A stretch of DNA of 64,000 nucleotides, taken from positions 930,001 through 994,000 of the forward strand of contig CBDBFZ010000002.1 of assembly GCA_965205225.1 (NCBI GenBank), written 5' to 3'. A program made the translations under genes and the position numbers. The DNA comes from Litorimonas sp965205225 (lineage in GTDB: Bacteria; Pseudomonadota; Alphaproteobacteria; Caulobacterales; Maricaulaceae). Below are positions 16,300-26,505 of the stretch, piece after piece. The notes under the pieces are model-generated. The model saw nothing but the letters and a program-made list of their open reading frames with translations, was not told the DNA's origin and did not search any database. The stretch's first letter is position 1. Each line of letters opens with the position of its first letter.

Positions 16300-18921
16300 A
16301 TGAACCTTGTCGTCGTCGAATCGCCCGCCAAGGCAAAGACCATCGAAAAATATCTGGGCAGTGATTATCGCGTCCTGGCCAGTTTTGGCCATGTCCGTGA
16401 CTTGCCCAGTAAGAATGGATCCGTCGATCCGGATGCGGATTTTGCGATGTCCTGGAGCGTCGATGCCCGATCAAAGAAGCGCATCAGGGATATTGAGAAC
16501 GCGCTCAAAAACGCTGATAAATTGATTCTCGCGACCGATCCGGATCGCGAAGGTGAAGCGATCAGCTGGCACTTGCTGGAACTGCTCGGCAAGAAGAAAG
16601 CGCTCAAGGACAAGTCGATTGGACGCGTCGTGTTTAACGCGATCACCCAAACCTCTGTGCTGAATGCAATCAATAATCCACGCCAGCTCGATCAGGAATT
16701 GGTCGACGCTTACCTAGCGCGTCGGGCTCTCGACTATCTTGTTGGCTTCACCCTCTCCCCTGTTCTGTGGAGAAAACTGCCGGGCGCGCGCTCAGCGGGC
16801 CGCGTCCAGTCCGTTGCGCTGCGACTGATTACCGAACGCGAGACTGAGATCGAACAGTTCAACTCGCGCGAATATTGGTCTGTGACCGCCGATATGAGTA
16901 CGGCATCAGGGTCTTTCTCTGCAAACCTTGTCCGCCTAGATGGTGAGAAACTCGACAAATTCAGCCTGAACAATGAGGCTAAGGCCAAAGACGCCGAAGC
17001 CAAGGTCAAGGCGGCTTCACTCTCGATCAAGTCGGTCGAGGCCAAGCCGATTACCCGAAACTCGCAGCCGCCATTCACGACATCAACGCTACAGCAGGAA
17101 GCCAGCCGCAAGCTCGGATTCTCAGCCACGCGGACCATGCAGACAGCGCAGAAACTCTATGAGGGCGTGAATATCGGCAGCGAAACTGTCGGCCTTATCA
17201 CCTATATGCGAACGGACGGCGTCTCCATGGTCGGCGAAGCGATCAGTGATTGCCGCGCGGCCATCGCGACAAATTATGGCGAAGCCTACCTACCGGGCGC
17301 CGCCCGGGTCTATAAATCCAAAGCCAAGAATGCGCAGGAAGCCCACGAAGCCATCCGCCCAACAGGATTCTCCCGCATGCCGAGCAGCCTCAACCTGTTT
17401 GGCGATGAAAAGCGCCTTTATGAGTTGATCTGGAAACGCGCAACGGCCAGCCAGATGGCATCTGCCAGGCTTGAACGTACAATTGTCACGGTGACGGATG
17501 CGCGAGACTCTCTGACCCTTCGCGCAACCGGACAGGTTGTGCGGTTCGACGGTTTTCTGAAAATCTACGAAGCCACAAAGCCAAAAACCGACGAAGAGGA
17601 AGACAGCAAGACCCTGCCGCCCCTTAAACAAGGTCAGGATGCCGTCGCCAAGACAGTGTCCGCCGAGCAGCATTTTACGCAGCCTCCGCCGCGTTATTCC
17701 GAAGCCTCGCTGGTCAAGCGGATGGAAGAACTCGGCATTGGTCGCCCCTCTACCTACGCCTCAATTACCAAGGTTCTGCAGGACCGCGATTATGTCACGC
17801 TCGACAAGCGCCGCTTTACGCCATCCGATAGGGGTCGCTTGCTGACGGCCTTTCTGGAAGAGTTCTTCTCCAAATATGTCGAGTATAACTATACTGCCGA
17901 TCTCGAAGAACAGCTTGACAAGATCAGCGCCGGCGATCTGCAATGGAAGCAGATGCTGTCCGATTTTTGGAACGAGTTCTCGACACATGTCGACGGCGCG
18001 AAGGAATTACGGGTTACGCATGTTCTCGATGCGCTCAATATCGCTTTGAAAACCGTCGCCTTCCCGGAAAAGGAAGATGGCGCCGACCCTCGCAAATGCA
18101 CCAATTGCGGGAACGGTGAATTGTCGCTCAAGCTTGGAAAATTTGGCGCTTTTGTCGGCTGCTCCAACTATCCAGAGTGTAAATTCACTCAGCCTTTTGG
18201 CGCAGCGGACAGTGAGGCTTCGGAATCTCAGGACACGGAGCTGGGTAAACATCCGGAAACGGGCGACGCGATCTGGCTCAAAACCGGACGTTTCGGTCCC
18301 TATGTTGAGCTGGCTCTGTCGGCCGATATTGATCCCGACGCCAAGCCCAAGCCGAAACCCAAACGCGCCAGCCTGCCCAAAGGCTGGAACTGGCAGTCCA
18401 TTGATCTGGAAAAAGCTCTACAGCTGCTCAGTCTCCCGCGCGAAATCGGCAAGCATCCGGAGGATGGCGAACCAATCAGCGCCGGTATTGGCCGGTACGG
18501 TCCTTATGTTTTGCACCAACGCACTTTCGCCTCACTTGGAGACGTTCAAGAAGTTTGGGAGGTCGGCCTTAACCGTGCTGTGACTTTGATCGAAGAAAAG
18601 AAAGCTTCCCGCGGCAAGGGTCGTGGTCAGACCGTCCTCAAGGATCTCGGTAAACATCCAACCGATGAAGCGCCGGTCCAGATTCTGGATGGCCGCTATG
18701 GTCCCTATGTCAAATGGGGCAAAATCAACGCCACCATACCGAATGGCCAGGATCCGCAAGACGTCAATATCGATATGGCACTGGAATATATTGCGGTGAA
18801 GGAGGCCAAAGGCGGAAAGAAAAAACCTGCGCGCAAAAAACCCGCTGCGAAGAAGAAGCCTGCAGCTAAGACAAAACCAACCGCAAGAAAAATCCCCGCA
18901 AAGAAAAAGGCCACAAAATAG
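16300..18921 (+). CDS. topA: DNA topoisomerase I (type IA)
   Basis: 873 aa; relaxes negative supercoils. The N-terminal TOPRIM domain starts MNLVVVESPAKAKTIEKYLG and has the acidic triad region ATDPDREGEAISWHL (about residues 78-92). The active-site tyrosine lies in GLITYMRTDGVSM (about residue 302). A four-cysteine zinc ribbon occurs at about 600-627 (CTNCGNG then CSNYPEC), followed by further topoisomerase C-terminal repeats (each LGKHP...GRYGPYV). The last 40 residues are a Lys/Ala/Pro-rich tail that probably binds DNA. rnr begins 22 bp downstream. Confidence 0.97.
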   Translation: MNLVVVESPAKAKTIEKYLGSDYRVLASFGHVRDLPSKNGSVDPDADFAMSWSVDARSKKRIRDIENALKNADKLILATDPDREGEAISWHLLELLGKKKALKDKSIGRVVFNAITQTSVLNAINNPRQLDQELVDAYLARRALDYLVGFTLSPVLWRKLPGARSAGRVQSVALRLITERETEIEQFNSREYWSVTADMSTASGSFSANLVRLDGEKLDKFSLNNEAKAKDAEAKVKAASLSIKSVEAKPITRNSQPPFTTSTLQQEASRKLGFSATRTMQTAQKLYEGVNIGSETVGLITYMRTDGVSMVGEAISDCRAAIATNYGEAYLPGAARVYKSKAKNAQEAHEAIRPTGFSRMPSSLNLFGDEKRLYELIWKRATASQMASARLERTIVTVTDARDSLTLRATGQVVRFDGFLKIYEATKPKTDEEEDSKTLPPLKQGQDAVAKTVSAEQHFTQPPPRYSEASLVKRMEELGIGRPSTYASITKVLQDRDYVTLDKRRFTPSDRGRLLTAFLEEFFSKYVEYNYTADLEEQLDKISAGDLQWKQMLSDFWNEFSTHVDGAKELRVTHVLDALNIALKTVAFPEKEDGADPRKCTNCGNGELSLKLGKFGAFVGCSNYPECKFTQPFGAADSEASESQDTELGKHPETGDAIWLKTGRFGPYVELALSADIDPDAKPKPKPKRASLPKGWNWQSIDLEKALQLLSLPREIGKHPEDGEPISAGIGRYGPYVLHQRTFASLGDVQEVWEVGLNRAVTLIEEKKASRGKGRGQTVLKDLGKHPTDEAPVQILDGRYGPYVKWGKINATIPNGQDPQDVNIDMALEYIAVKEAKGGKKKPARKKPAAKKKPAAKTKPTARKIPAKKKATK

Positions 18922-18943
18922 CGGTTCCGTGCGTTAGATACTC

Positions 18944-21169
18944 ATGATCCTCTCCCGTGATGATATTCTCGAGGTCGTACGGGAACGCCCGGATCATTAC
19001 GACCGCAAGCGCTTGGCAAAGCGGCTCGGCATAAAGCGCGATGATCGCCATACATTGCGTCACTTGCTGCGCGATCTCGTTAATGGTGGAACTATCCTCT
19101 ACACACCAGAGAAGACGTACCGCATCGCGGACGCCTTGCCCGGCGTGATGGTTGTGACCATTACCGAACTGGATGATGATGGCGACCTTTGGGGTGCACC
19201 GGAACGCAAGGATGGTGATATAGCGGGCCCTCATATGCTGATCCATGACAAGACCGGATCTGCCAACGGGGTCCTCGGCGAGGGCCACCGCGCCCTTGTC
19301 CGTATCAAGACTCGCAGTGACGGCACCGTCACGGGTCATGTCCTGAAACGCCTCGGCAAGGGTGCATTGAGTTATCTGGGCGTCTTGCACGAGCAGGAGA
19401 GAGGCTGGCGCATCCAGCCTGTCTCCAAGAAAGCCAGACATGATTACGGCCTCGACAGGGTTCCAAATGACGCCAAAGACGGCGATCTGGTCATGTTCCG
19501 CTCAACCCGGCGCAATCGCGGACAGCTTCGCCTGGCGGAGATTCTGGACAGGATTGGCAGCATTCACGATGAATGCGCGGCCTCAATCATATCGCTGCAT
19601 GAAAATAAAATCCCGCTCGGTTTTCCAGATGCCGCGATTGAGCAGGCCAAGCGCGCAACCATGCCAAAAGTCGGCGAGATGGGCCATGAAGATCTGCGCC
19701 ACCTGCCGCTGCTCACGATTGATCCGGTCGATGCCAAGGACTTTGATGACGCCATTCTGGCTATACCAGACGAAAACCCTAAAAACCCTAGCGGTTGGAC
19801 GGTCTGGGTCGGGATTGCCGATATATCCGCCTTTGTCACGCCCGGCTCAGCGCTGGACAAAGCTGCGTGGGAGAAAGGCAATTCCGTCTACCTGCCGGAC
19901 CGTGTTGAGCCGATGCTCCCGCATGAGCTGTCGTCTGATCTTTGCTCACTACGGCCCGATGAAGACCGTGCCTCCATGCTTGTGCGCATGACCTTTGACA
20001 GTGGTGGCCATAAGATAGGACACAAATTCCATCGCGGCATCATCTGCAGCCGCGCACGCCTGACATATCGGCAGGCTGAGGATGTTTTTGAGGGTCAGAG
20101 TGGCCCTGAGAGTCAGGATGTTCTGACCGAGCTCTCTAATCTCTATTCCTGTTACAAAGCGCTCCGAAATGCGCGTACGCAGCGCGAGCCTCTGGAAATT
20201 GACCTGTCGGAACGCCGCGTTCGGGTCGACAAAACCGGAAAGGTCGTCGAAATCACGGTTCAGGACCGGTTTGACACGCATAAGCTGGTCGAGGAATTCA
20301 TGGTGCAAGCCAATATCGCCGCTGCCGAGGCCCTGTCTGGGAAGGGCGTTCGTTCCATCATGCGCTTTCACGACACGCCGGAACGGCAACGTGTCTCAGA
20401 CCTCTCAGATTTCCTGCCCGCCCTGAACCTGAAATTCTCAGCGAGTGAGCGCATCACGCCCAAACGCTTCAATGCACTATTGCGTCAAGCAGAGCAGAAA
20501 GATCTGTCTGAAACGGTCGGCCTTGCCGTTCTGCGTACGCAAGCTCAGGCCATCTACTCCGCAGAAAAAATGGGTCATTTCGGCTTGAACCTGACCCATT
20601 ATGGCCACTTTACCAGTCCGATCCGGCGTTATGCCGATCTTGTCGTGCATCGAGCGCTGATCAAGACTTTCAAACTGGGGGATGGCGGGACGACCAAGGA
20701 AGAAGAGAGCCGCCTCACGGAAACGGCGGAACATATCAGCATGACCGAACGGCGGGCAATGGTCGCCGAACGGGACGCAACGGACCGATATATTGCAGCC
20801 TATCTTGAGGCGCGCGTCGGCGTGACCTTCAAGGCCCGTATCAACGGTGTGACCAAGTTTGGTCTGTTCGTGACCTTGGTGGAAACGGGCGCAGATGGGT
20901 TGATCCCGGTGCGGTCGCTCGGGCGGGAATATTTCGCGCTGGATGAGGCGACCAAGCGGCTCGTTGGCGTCGATTCGGGGTCTACCTATCGCTTTGGCCG
21001 TGAGGTCGAGGTGAAACTGATCGAGGCCACGCCGGCAACGGGCGGGTTGATCTTCGAAATGGTCAGCAAGGGCGAATCCGGAAAACCGCCCAAACACAGC
21101 CGTCAGCGTGGCCAGCGCAGCAGGGCAAAAGGTGGACATGGTGTAAAGCATCGCCGCAAGCGTAAATGA
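18944..21169 (+). CDS. rnr: Ribonuclease R
   Basis: 741 aa processive 3'-5' exoribonuclease that degrades structured RNA. An N-terminal winged-helix region (RPDHYDRKRLAKRLGIK) and cold-shock domains come first. The RNB catalytic domain has the metal-binding motif IDPVDAKDFDDAI at about 257-269 and the conserved ending HFTSPIRRYADLVVHR. An S1 domain follows (GVTFKARINGVTKFGLFVTL), then a basic tail (RQRGQRSRAKGGHGVKHRRK). Its stop overlaps the next gene's ATG, so it is translationally coupled to the Nudix gene. Confidence 0.97.
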   Translation: MILSRDDILEVVRERPDHYDRKRLAKRLGIKRDDRHTLRHLLRDLVNGGTILYTPEKTYRIADALPGVMVVTITELDDDGDLWGAPERKDGDIAGPHMLIHDKTGSANGVLGEGHRALVRIKTRSDGTVTGHVLKRLGKGALSYLGVLHEQERGWRIQPVSKKARHDYGLDRVPNDAKDGDLVMFRSTRRNRGQLRLAEILDRIGSIHDECAASIISLHENKIPLGFPDAAIEQAKRATMPKVGEMGHEDLRHLPLLTIDPVDAKDFDDAILAIPDENPKNPSGWTVWVGIADISAFVTPGSALDKAAWEKGNSVYLPDRVEPMLPHELSSDLCSLRPDEDRASMLVRMTFDSGGHKIGHKFHRGIICSRARLTYRQAEDVFEGQSGPESQDVLTELSNLYSCYKALRNARTQREPLEIDLSERRVRVDKTGKVVEITVQDRFDTHKLVEEFMVQANIAAAEALSGKGVRSIMRFHDTPERQRVSDLSDFLPALNLKFSASERITPKRFNALLRQAEQKDLSETVGLAVLRTQAQAIYSAEKMGHFGLNLTHYGHFTSPIRRYADLVVHRALIKTFKLGDGGTTKEEESRLTETAEHISMTERRAMVAERDATDRYIAAYLEARVGVTFKARINGVTKFGLFVTLVETGADGLIPVRSLGREYFALDEATKRLVGVDSGSTYRFGREVEVKLIEATPATGGLIFEMVSKGESGKPPKHSRQRGQRSRAKGGHGVKHRRKRK

Positions 21170-21933
21170 CCCTCAAAAGCGATCCTATGAAGCCGTCCAA
21201 AGTCTCCGACATGCATCTGACTGAGACGGAACGGTCAGCCCGCAAGCAACTCAGCAAAGCACCAAGACCTCGCATCGCTGCGACCGTGGTTCTGACGATT
21301 GGCAACCCGCGCGACCCGAAAATCCTAATGGGGCAGCGTAGTTCGCGTCATGATTTCATGCCGAGCGTCTATGTCTTCCCGGGCGGGCGCGTCGATCGCA
21401 TTGATAGTTTTGCCCCCTATATGGGCGATCTATCACCGCGCACTGACCGGATATTGGAAGCCGCCGTTCCGCCTCGAAAAGCGCGTGCCATTGCGCTATC
21501 CTGCATCCGGGAGACATATGAGGAAACCGGCCTGATGATCGGTGCCAAAGCGGATAAACAGACGCGCAACATGAAAAACGCGACCTATGACGCGTTTCGC
21601 AAGGCTGGAAAGCTACCTGATATTGCCAATCTTGAAGTGTTCGGCCGGGCGATCACACCGCCGCATCGTCATAAACGTTTCGATGCATGGTTCTTCCATC
21701 GCCATCTAGGCGACGTGGCACCGCCGGAGGTGAATGACAGTCACGAACTGCTCAATGTCGGTTGGTTCGATCTGGACGAGATCGCGGCGCTGAAGCTGCA
21801 ACGCGCCACTGTGATGATGATGGAAGTCTTTAAGGACTATGTGCGCCGTCCCAAAAACGATTCTGGGCCCGAGCCCGGAATCTTCTTCTCTCGCACTGTT
21901 CACGGCACATTCCGGCAGGAATCATTTCCGTAA
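21166..21933 (+). CDS. Nudix hydrolase
   Basis: 255 aa from the ATG that overlaps the rnr stop (ATGA); in-frame ATGs at 21187 and 21211 are alternatives. The Nudix fold is shown by VFPGGRVDR and the Nudix box core RETYEETGL (about residue 112-120), which supplies the metal-binding glutamates. Such enzymes hydrolyse nucleoside diphosphates linked to another group; the substrate cannot be told. Coupling to rnr suggests a link to nucleotide or RNA turnover, but this is only context. Confidence 0.88.
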   Translation: MTLKSDPMKPSKVSDMHLTETERSARKQLSKAPRPRIAATVVLTIGNPRDPKILMGQRSSRHDFMPSVYVFPGGRVDRIDSFAPYMGDLSPRTDRILEAAVPPRKARAIALSCIRETYEETGLMIGAKADKQTRNMKNATYDAFRKAGKLPDIANLEVFGRAITPPHRHKRFDAWFFHRHLGDVAPPEVNDSHELLNVGWFDLDEIAALKLQRATVMMMEVFKDYVRRPKNDSGPEPGIFFSRTVHGTFRQESFP

Positions 21934-21963
21934 AAACAGTCTGCGGGTTGCTGACGCCCTCGC

Positions 21964-21992
21964 TTGACTTAGGCCCGGTGCGTCCGTAGAGG
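21964..21992 (+). promoter_or_regulatory. Candidate sigma-70 promoter for rpmG
   Basis: TTGACT and TAGAGG are separated by 17 bp and end 38 bp before the rpmG start. The -35 box is near consensus; the -10 box is weak, as is common in this group. Confidence 0.45.
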
Positions 21993-22030
21993 CGCGGCTT
22001 CGATTTACACCCTCATTTGGACGAAGTCCC

Positions 22031-22198
22031 ATGGCGAAGCCTACCACCGTTAAAATTCGCCTGAACAGCACTGCTGGCACGGGTTTCTTCTACGTTACCA
22101 AGAAAAATGCCCGCACCATGACCGAGAAAATGGTCAAGCGGAAATATGATCCGGTTGCGCGCAAGCACGTCGACTTCAAGGAAGGCAAGATCAAATAG
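22031..22198 (+). CDS. rpmG: 50S ribosomal protein L33
   Basis: 55 aa. The sequence begins MAKPTTVKIRLNSTAGTG and continues FFYVTKKNARTMTEKM and KYDPVARKHVDFKEGKIK, the full-length cysteine-free form of L33 usual in alphaproteobacteria. It is a component of the large ribosomal subunit near the E site. A terminator follows within 30 bp, so it is probably transcribed alone from the promoter at 21964. Confidence 0.96.
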   Translation: MAKPTTVKIRLNSTAGTGFFYVTKKNARTMTEKMVKRKYDPVARKHVDFKEGKIK

Positions 22199-22224
22199 AT
22201 CACCTTGCAGATTCTGTCGTGAAG

Positions 22225-22249
22225 AGCCGCTTTTCAGGGCGGCTTTTTT
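22225..22249 (+). terminator. Rho-independent terminator after rpmG
   Basis: AGCCGC and GCGGCT form a 6-bp stem around an 8-nt loop, followed by a run of T residues. Confidence 0.8.
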
Positions 22250-22256
22250 GTGCAGG

Positions 22257-22815
22257 CTAGGCGGCTGAGGCCTGAGTTTCCGACGCCGATTCGACCCGGT
22301 TCCGACCCGTTCTCTTGACCTTATAAAGGGCCGAGTCGGCACGGCGAAACACATCCCATAGCTGTTCCCCGCGAACCACTTGCGCAACGCCGCAGCTCTT
22401 CGTGATGAACAACGCCTGGCCCCCCACGAATATCGGTGTTCCAGCCATGAAGGACCGAACGCGCTCCGCGGCCTGAAAGGCCTCCAATTCCTTGGTTTCA
22501 GGCATAGCAATCATGAATCTTCGCCGCCATAGTTCGAGATTATGTCGATCGCGCGCATATTGGTCACAATCAACGTCGCCACTTCTTTGAAAATCTGATC
22601 GCCCATATCATGGTCAAGAATGTCATTGACCCGTTTGAAGTGATCAATGTCCACCATCATGATCGAGAAATTGGTCCCATCAGTGTTCAAGCTCTCAAAG
22701 AGCGGATCGTCGATCGCCAGAATCGGAATATCGTGCGTTTCCGGCGCAAACCGCATCGACGTACAGACTCTTAAGCCCTTCTTCTCCGCTCTCTGCAGAG
22801 AGTACATCGTAATAT
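22257..22815 (-). pseudogene. pleD: pleD, 3' part: receiver-2 scrap and frameshifted GGDEF domain
   Basis: Read leftwards from 22815, the first codons continue the PleD N-terminus found at 26878-26956 exactly (KLSAEY | YDVLSAESGEEGLK). A frame jump follows to a receiver-2-like piece (THDIPILAIDDP), and then the diguanylate cyclase domain starts in the middle (FSIMMVDIDHFKRVND). The signature loop is YGGED followed by a frameshift (22511-22514), after which AERVRSFMAGTP and RADSALYKVKRTGRNRV continue in another frame. Thus the rest of receiver 1, most of receiver 2 and the start of GGDEF are deleted, and the active-site loop is broken. PleD makes cyclic di-GMP at the stalked pole in Caulobacter; this copy cannot. 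Confidence 0.85.
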
Positions 22816-24134
22816 GGAGGCCTCTAAGAACCATATATTTTGTTGTGTGATCTGATTTACTGGTTGTGGGAGGATTTTATGATGCACGCGCCTGGATTGT
22901 TTGACTTGTCGGATCATCTTGCTCGCTTATCGGCGACAGGTGATCCGCTTGAAGCGCTGGAGCGTCATGTGGACTTTGAAGCTTTCCGAACTGTTCTGAT
23001 GGAAGCCCTCGGTTATGGGGTTCGCGCCAAGGGCGGTCGGCCACCCTATGATCCGGTCACGATGTTCAAGGTGCTTGTTCTGGCGTCGATGTACAATCTG
23101 AGTGATGAACGGATGGAATTTCTGATCCGGGATCGTTTAAGTTGGCTGCGGTTTCTGAGGTTTCAGATCGGTGAACCGACCCCGGACCAAAAGACGATTT
23201 GGCTGTTGCGTGAAAAGCTGACCCAGGAAAAGCTGACCCAGTCTGGTGCTTTCAAATCTCTGTTTGCCGCTTTTGAAGAGTAACTCTGCAAGCGCGGCTA
23301 CAAACCCACGGGAGGTCAGATCGTGGATGCCACTTTGGTGTCAGCGCCGCGCCAACGGATGAGGAAAGAAGAGAAAGAGCGGGCCAGGGCGGGTGAAAGC
23401 GCGTCCGCTATCTGGCCTGATGATCCTGCCAGGGCCGCACAGAAAGATACCGACGCACGAGCGGTGGTCAGCTATTCCAGGGCGCGAAAGACCGCAGAAG
23501 GGGAACAGGACGCAGGCCTTGTCGACATTTCCATCCCTCACTTTGGGTACAAGAACCACATCAGTATTGACCGGAAATGGCGCTTTGTCCGGGGAGAGAC
23601 CTGCACCCATGCGGCCCGCTATGATGGGCACGAACTGGCATCGGTTCTGGATGCCACCAACAGCTCAAAGTCTGTTTGGGCGGATACAGCTTATCGCTCA
23701 GCCAGAAACGAAGCCTGGCTGAAAGCGCAGGGCTATCGTTCAAACATCCATCGAAAGAAGCCCCGCGGTAAACCGATGGCAAAGCACATTCGGCGCGGCA
23801 ATGCGACCCGCTCCTCCATCCGTGCCTGTGTTGAACATGTCTTCGGATATGAGAAAGGGCCGATGGCGATCACGATCCGCTCAATCGGCCAGGGCCGCTG
23901 GCCGGATCACCATGGCCAAGCTAAGCTACAACTTCCGCTGCCTCGTTTTCCATGAGCGACGACAGCCCATAGCCTGATTCTGTTCAAAATCCGGATCCCC
24001 CCGCTTATGCGGGCCAAAATCATGCCAAAATACGCCTGTGGACACGCATTCGTCACTCTATGAAGTCTGACCTGAGAGCCGACTATAAAATTCGCCTCTA
24101 TACTGGCCCCAAAACCCCGTTCTTCGAGGTGTCC
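22816..24134 (+). mobile_element. IS5-group insertion sequence, copy A
   Basis: Ends are set by comparison with three other copies: left GGAGGCCTCTAAGAACC, right complement GGACACCTCGAAGAACG, imperfect terminal inverted repeats. Its left flank is ATAT. The matching ATAT lies not at its own right end but at the right end of the partial copy at 26506-26877, so the two together behaved as one inserted unit in pleD. Confidence 0.88.
22879..23955 (+). pseudogene. IS5-group transposase of copy A, split by a nonsense codon
   Basis: The start MMHAPGLF is preceded by GGGAGGA. The N-terminal DUF772-type domain (GGRPPYDPVTMFKVLVLASM, NLSDERMEFLIRDR) and the DDE domain (GGQIVDATLVSAPRQR, SVWADTAYRS, RACVEHVFGYEKGPM) match IS5 transposases. 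The codon at 23281-23283 is TAA where copies B, C and D have CAA (FEEQLCKRG), cutting the protein after about 134 residues. A 15-bp tandem duplication (23212-23241) adds EKLTQ. Confidence 0.88.
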
Positions 24135-24640
24135 GTATGGCTGGGAATATGTGCATGTCTGCATTGACGACCATTCGCGCCTCTCCTTCAGCCAGATCCA
24201 TTCAGCCAGATCCATGCCGATGAAAAAGCGCTCAGTGCTAGTGTTCACCTCAGGGTCGCAGTCGCCTTATACAAACCTGATACAAGCGGCTCGGTGTGAA
24301 AGTGACCCGTGCCATAACCAATAATGGCAGCTGCTATATCTCGAAAGCCTTTGCCGCTGCTTGCCGCAACCTTGGCCTGAAACATATCCGCACACGGCCC
24401 TATACGCCTAGGACCAATGGCAAGCCTGAGCGCTTCATCGCGCTTCATCCCGACCGCCCTGCCAGACCATCCTGCGCGAATGGGCCTATGCTCGCAGCCA
24501 AGCCGCATCGAACGAGCGCACTCAAGCCTTGTCAGGATGGAGCCACATATATAACGAGCATCGACCGCACGGGGGAGTAAGGGATAAAACACCTATCAGC
24601 AGATTGAAACTGGATCAGAACAACCTATTGAGGCACCACC
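24135..24640 (+). pseudogene. IS481-family transposase remnant
   Basis: Three-frame reading gives the C-terminal half of an IS481 DDE (rve) transposase: GWEYVHVCIDDHSRLSF, then pieces of the TNNGSCY and RPYTPRTNGKPERF regions. In a third frame come ILREWAYARSQAASNERTQ, LSGWSHIYNEHRPHGG and KTPISRL. At least two frame changes occur, two of them beside short tandem duplications (24187-24214 and 24430-24449). It lies directly after copy A and cannot encode an active enzyme. Confidence 0.75.
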
Positions 24641-24641
24641 A

Positions 24642-25056
24642 CTAGAGCGCGCGTTGCGTCCGACGCTTCTGCCGAACCGTGCGGCGAGCCAGAAGGCGGA
24701 CCGTAGCCACATCGCCACCGACCTTAGTTTGCGTGCGCAAGCGGCTTGTATCGAATTGATAGGACATTTCATCTCTTCCGTTTTCTACTGAGCCGCCCTC
24801 ATCGACGGCCCAAATTTTTTCAGTGACGTGTATGTAGGGAGACGAGTCGTTAACCTGAACCAACAGCTTGCCAACGGAGCTATGCAAAAATGGGTAGAAC
24901 CTCGCGACTTTGTTAGCCTTCGACTAGGATTTAAGGATTTGAGCTTGACAATCGGATCGATCCAGGTTCCGCTTTACTGGACCTGCTGATTTACTGGACC
25001 TGCTGATTTTCAGGGCGTCGCTTTCCTTGGGTCCTAGAAGCGCCTAGACTAAGCAC
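24642..25056. other. 415 bp of cargo between IS pieces, no assignable gene
   Basis: An 81-codon minus-strand frame (24642-24887) would encode a basic C-terminus rich in Arg (LARRTVRQKRRTQR) and is not recognised; it may be a fragment of a displaced gene. A 17-bp tandem duplication (TTTACTGGACCTGCTGA twice) lies at 24973-25006. Confidence 0.4.
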
Positions 25057-25130
25057 ATGAGCAAAACAGCAATACAGACAATCCAGACTTTTGACGTCGT
25101 TGGCGGTCCGCAAATGGGCCGTGCCAATCT

Positions 25131-26466
25131 GGACACCTCGAAGAACAGGGTTTTGGGGCCAGTATAGAGGCGAATTTTATAATCGGCTCTCAGGTCAGGC
25201 TTCATAGAGTGACGAATGCGTGTCCACAGGCGTATTTTGGCATGATTTTGGCCCGCATAAGTGGGGGGATCCGGATTTTGAACAGAATCAGGCTATGGGC
25301 TGTCGTCGCTCATGGAAAACGAGGCGGCGGAAGTTGTAGCTTAGCTTGGCCATGGTGATCCGGCCAGCGGCCCTGGCCGATTGAGCGCCTGGCCGATTGA
25401 GCGGATCGTGATCGCCATCGGCCCTTTCTCATATCCGAACACATGTTCAACACAGGCACGGATGGAGGAGCGGGTCGCATTGCCGCGCCGAATGTGCTTT
25501 GCCATCGGTTTACCGCGGGGCTTCTTTCGATGGATGTTTGAACGATAGCCCTGCGCTTTCAGCCAGGCTTCGTTTTTGGCTGAGCGATAAGCTGTATCCG
25601 CCCAAACAGACTTTGAGCTGTTGGTGGCATCCAGAACCGATGTCAGTTCGTGCCCATCATAGCGGGCCGCATGGGTACAGGTCTCTCCCCGGACAAAGCG
25701 CCATTTCCGGTCAATACTGATATGGTTCTTGTACCCAAAGTGAGGGATGGAAATGTCGACAAGGCCTGCGTCCTGTTCCCCTTCTGCGGTCTTTCGCGCC
25801 CTGGAATAGCTGACCACCGCTCGTGCGTCGGTGTCTTTCTGTGCGGCCCTGGCAGGATCGCCCGCGCCAGATAGCGGACGCGCTTTCACCCGCCCTGGCC
25901 CGCTCTTTCTCTTCTTTCTTCATCCGTTGGCGCGGCGCTGACACCAAAGTGGCATCCACGATCTGACCTCCCGTGGGTTTGTAGCCGCGCTTGCAGAGTT
26001 GCTCTTCAAAAGCGGCAAACAGAGATTTGAAAGCACCAGACTGGGTCAGCTTTTCCTGGGTCAGCTTTTCACGGAACAGCCAAATCGTCTTTTGGTCCGG
26101 GGTCGGTTCACCGATCTCAAACCTCAGAAACCGCAGCCAACTTAAACGATCCCGGATCAGAAATTCCATCCCTTCATCACTCAGATTGTGCATCGACGCC
26201 AGAACAAGCACCTTGAACATCGTGACCGGATCATAGGGTGGCCGACCGCCCTTGGCGCGAACACCATAACCGAGGGCTTCCATCAGAACAGTTCGGAAAG
26301 CCTCAAAGTCCACATGACACTCTAGCGCTTCAAGCGGATCACCTGTCGCCGATAAGCGAGCAAGATGATCCGACAAGTCAAACAATCCAGGCGCGTGCAT
26401 CATAAAATCCTCCCAAAACCAGTAAATCAGATCACACAACAAAATGCATGGTTTTTAGAGGCCTCC
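25131..26466 (-). mobile_element. IS5-group insertion sequence, copy B
   Basis: Same terminal repeats as copy A, opposite orientation. It is flanked on both sides by ATCT (25127-25130 and 26467-26470), a clear 4-bp target duplication, and the interrupted reading frame is restored when the element and one ATCT are removed. Confidence 0.92.
25341..26403 (-). pseudogene. IS5-group transposase of copy B, frameshifted
   Basis: Reads as copy D up to SAIW, where ATCTGGCGCGGGCGATCC replaces ATCTGGCCTGATGATCC. One extra base shifts the frame at about 25865, so the DDE domain is out of phase. Copy C carries the identical change. The 15-bp EKLTQ duplication is also present. Confidence 0.88.
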
Positions 26467-26505
26467 ATCTTCCTCTGCTTCGCGGGGAGCTGAACCGACT
26501 GGAGA

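Larger units (their letters stand above)
25057..26505 (+). pseudogene. N-terminal fragment of a probable Xaa-Pro aminopeptidase, split by an IS
   Basis: From an ATG at 25057 the frame reads MSKTAIQTIQTFDVVGGPQM and GRANL. Copy B then interrupts it, and after removing the IS and one ATCT the frame resumes as PLLRGELNRLEK up to 26505. There it fuses to the partial IS copy at 26506. The TFDV...R..LLR.EL.RL pattern resembles the start of M24B aminopeptidase P proteins. Only about 37 codons remain, so the assignment is tentative; it is clearly a captured 5' gene end. Confidence 0.45.

Noticed and set aside
24974..25006. Possible attachment-site repeat
   Set aside because: The two copies are directly adjacent, matching the local tandem-duplication pattern rather than separated att sites.
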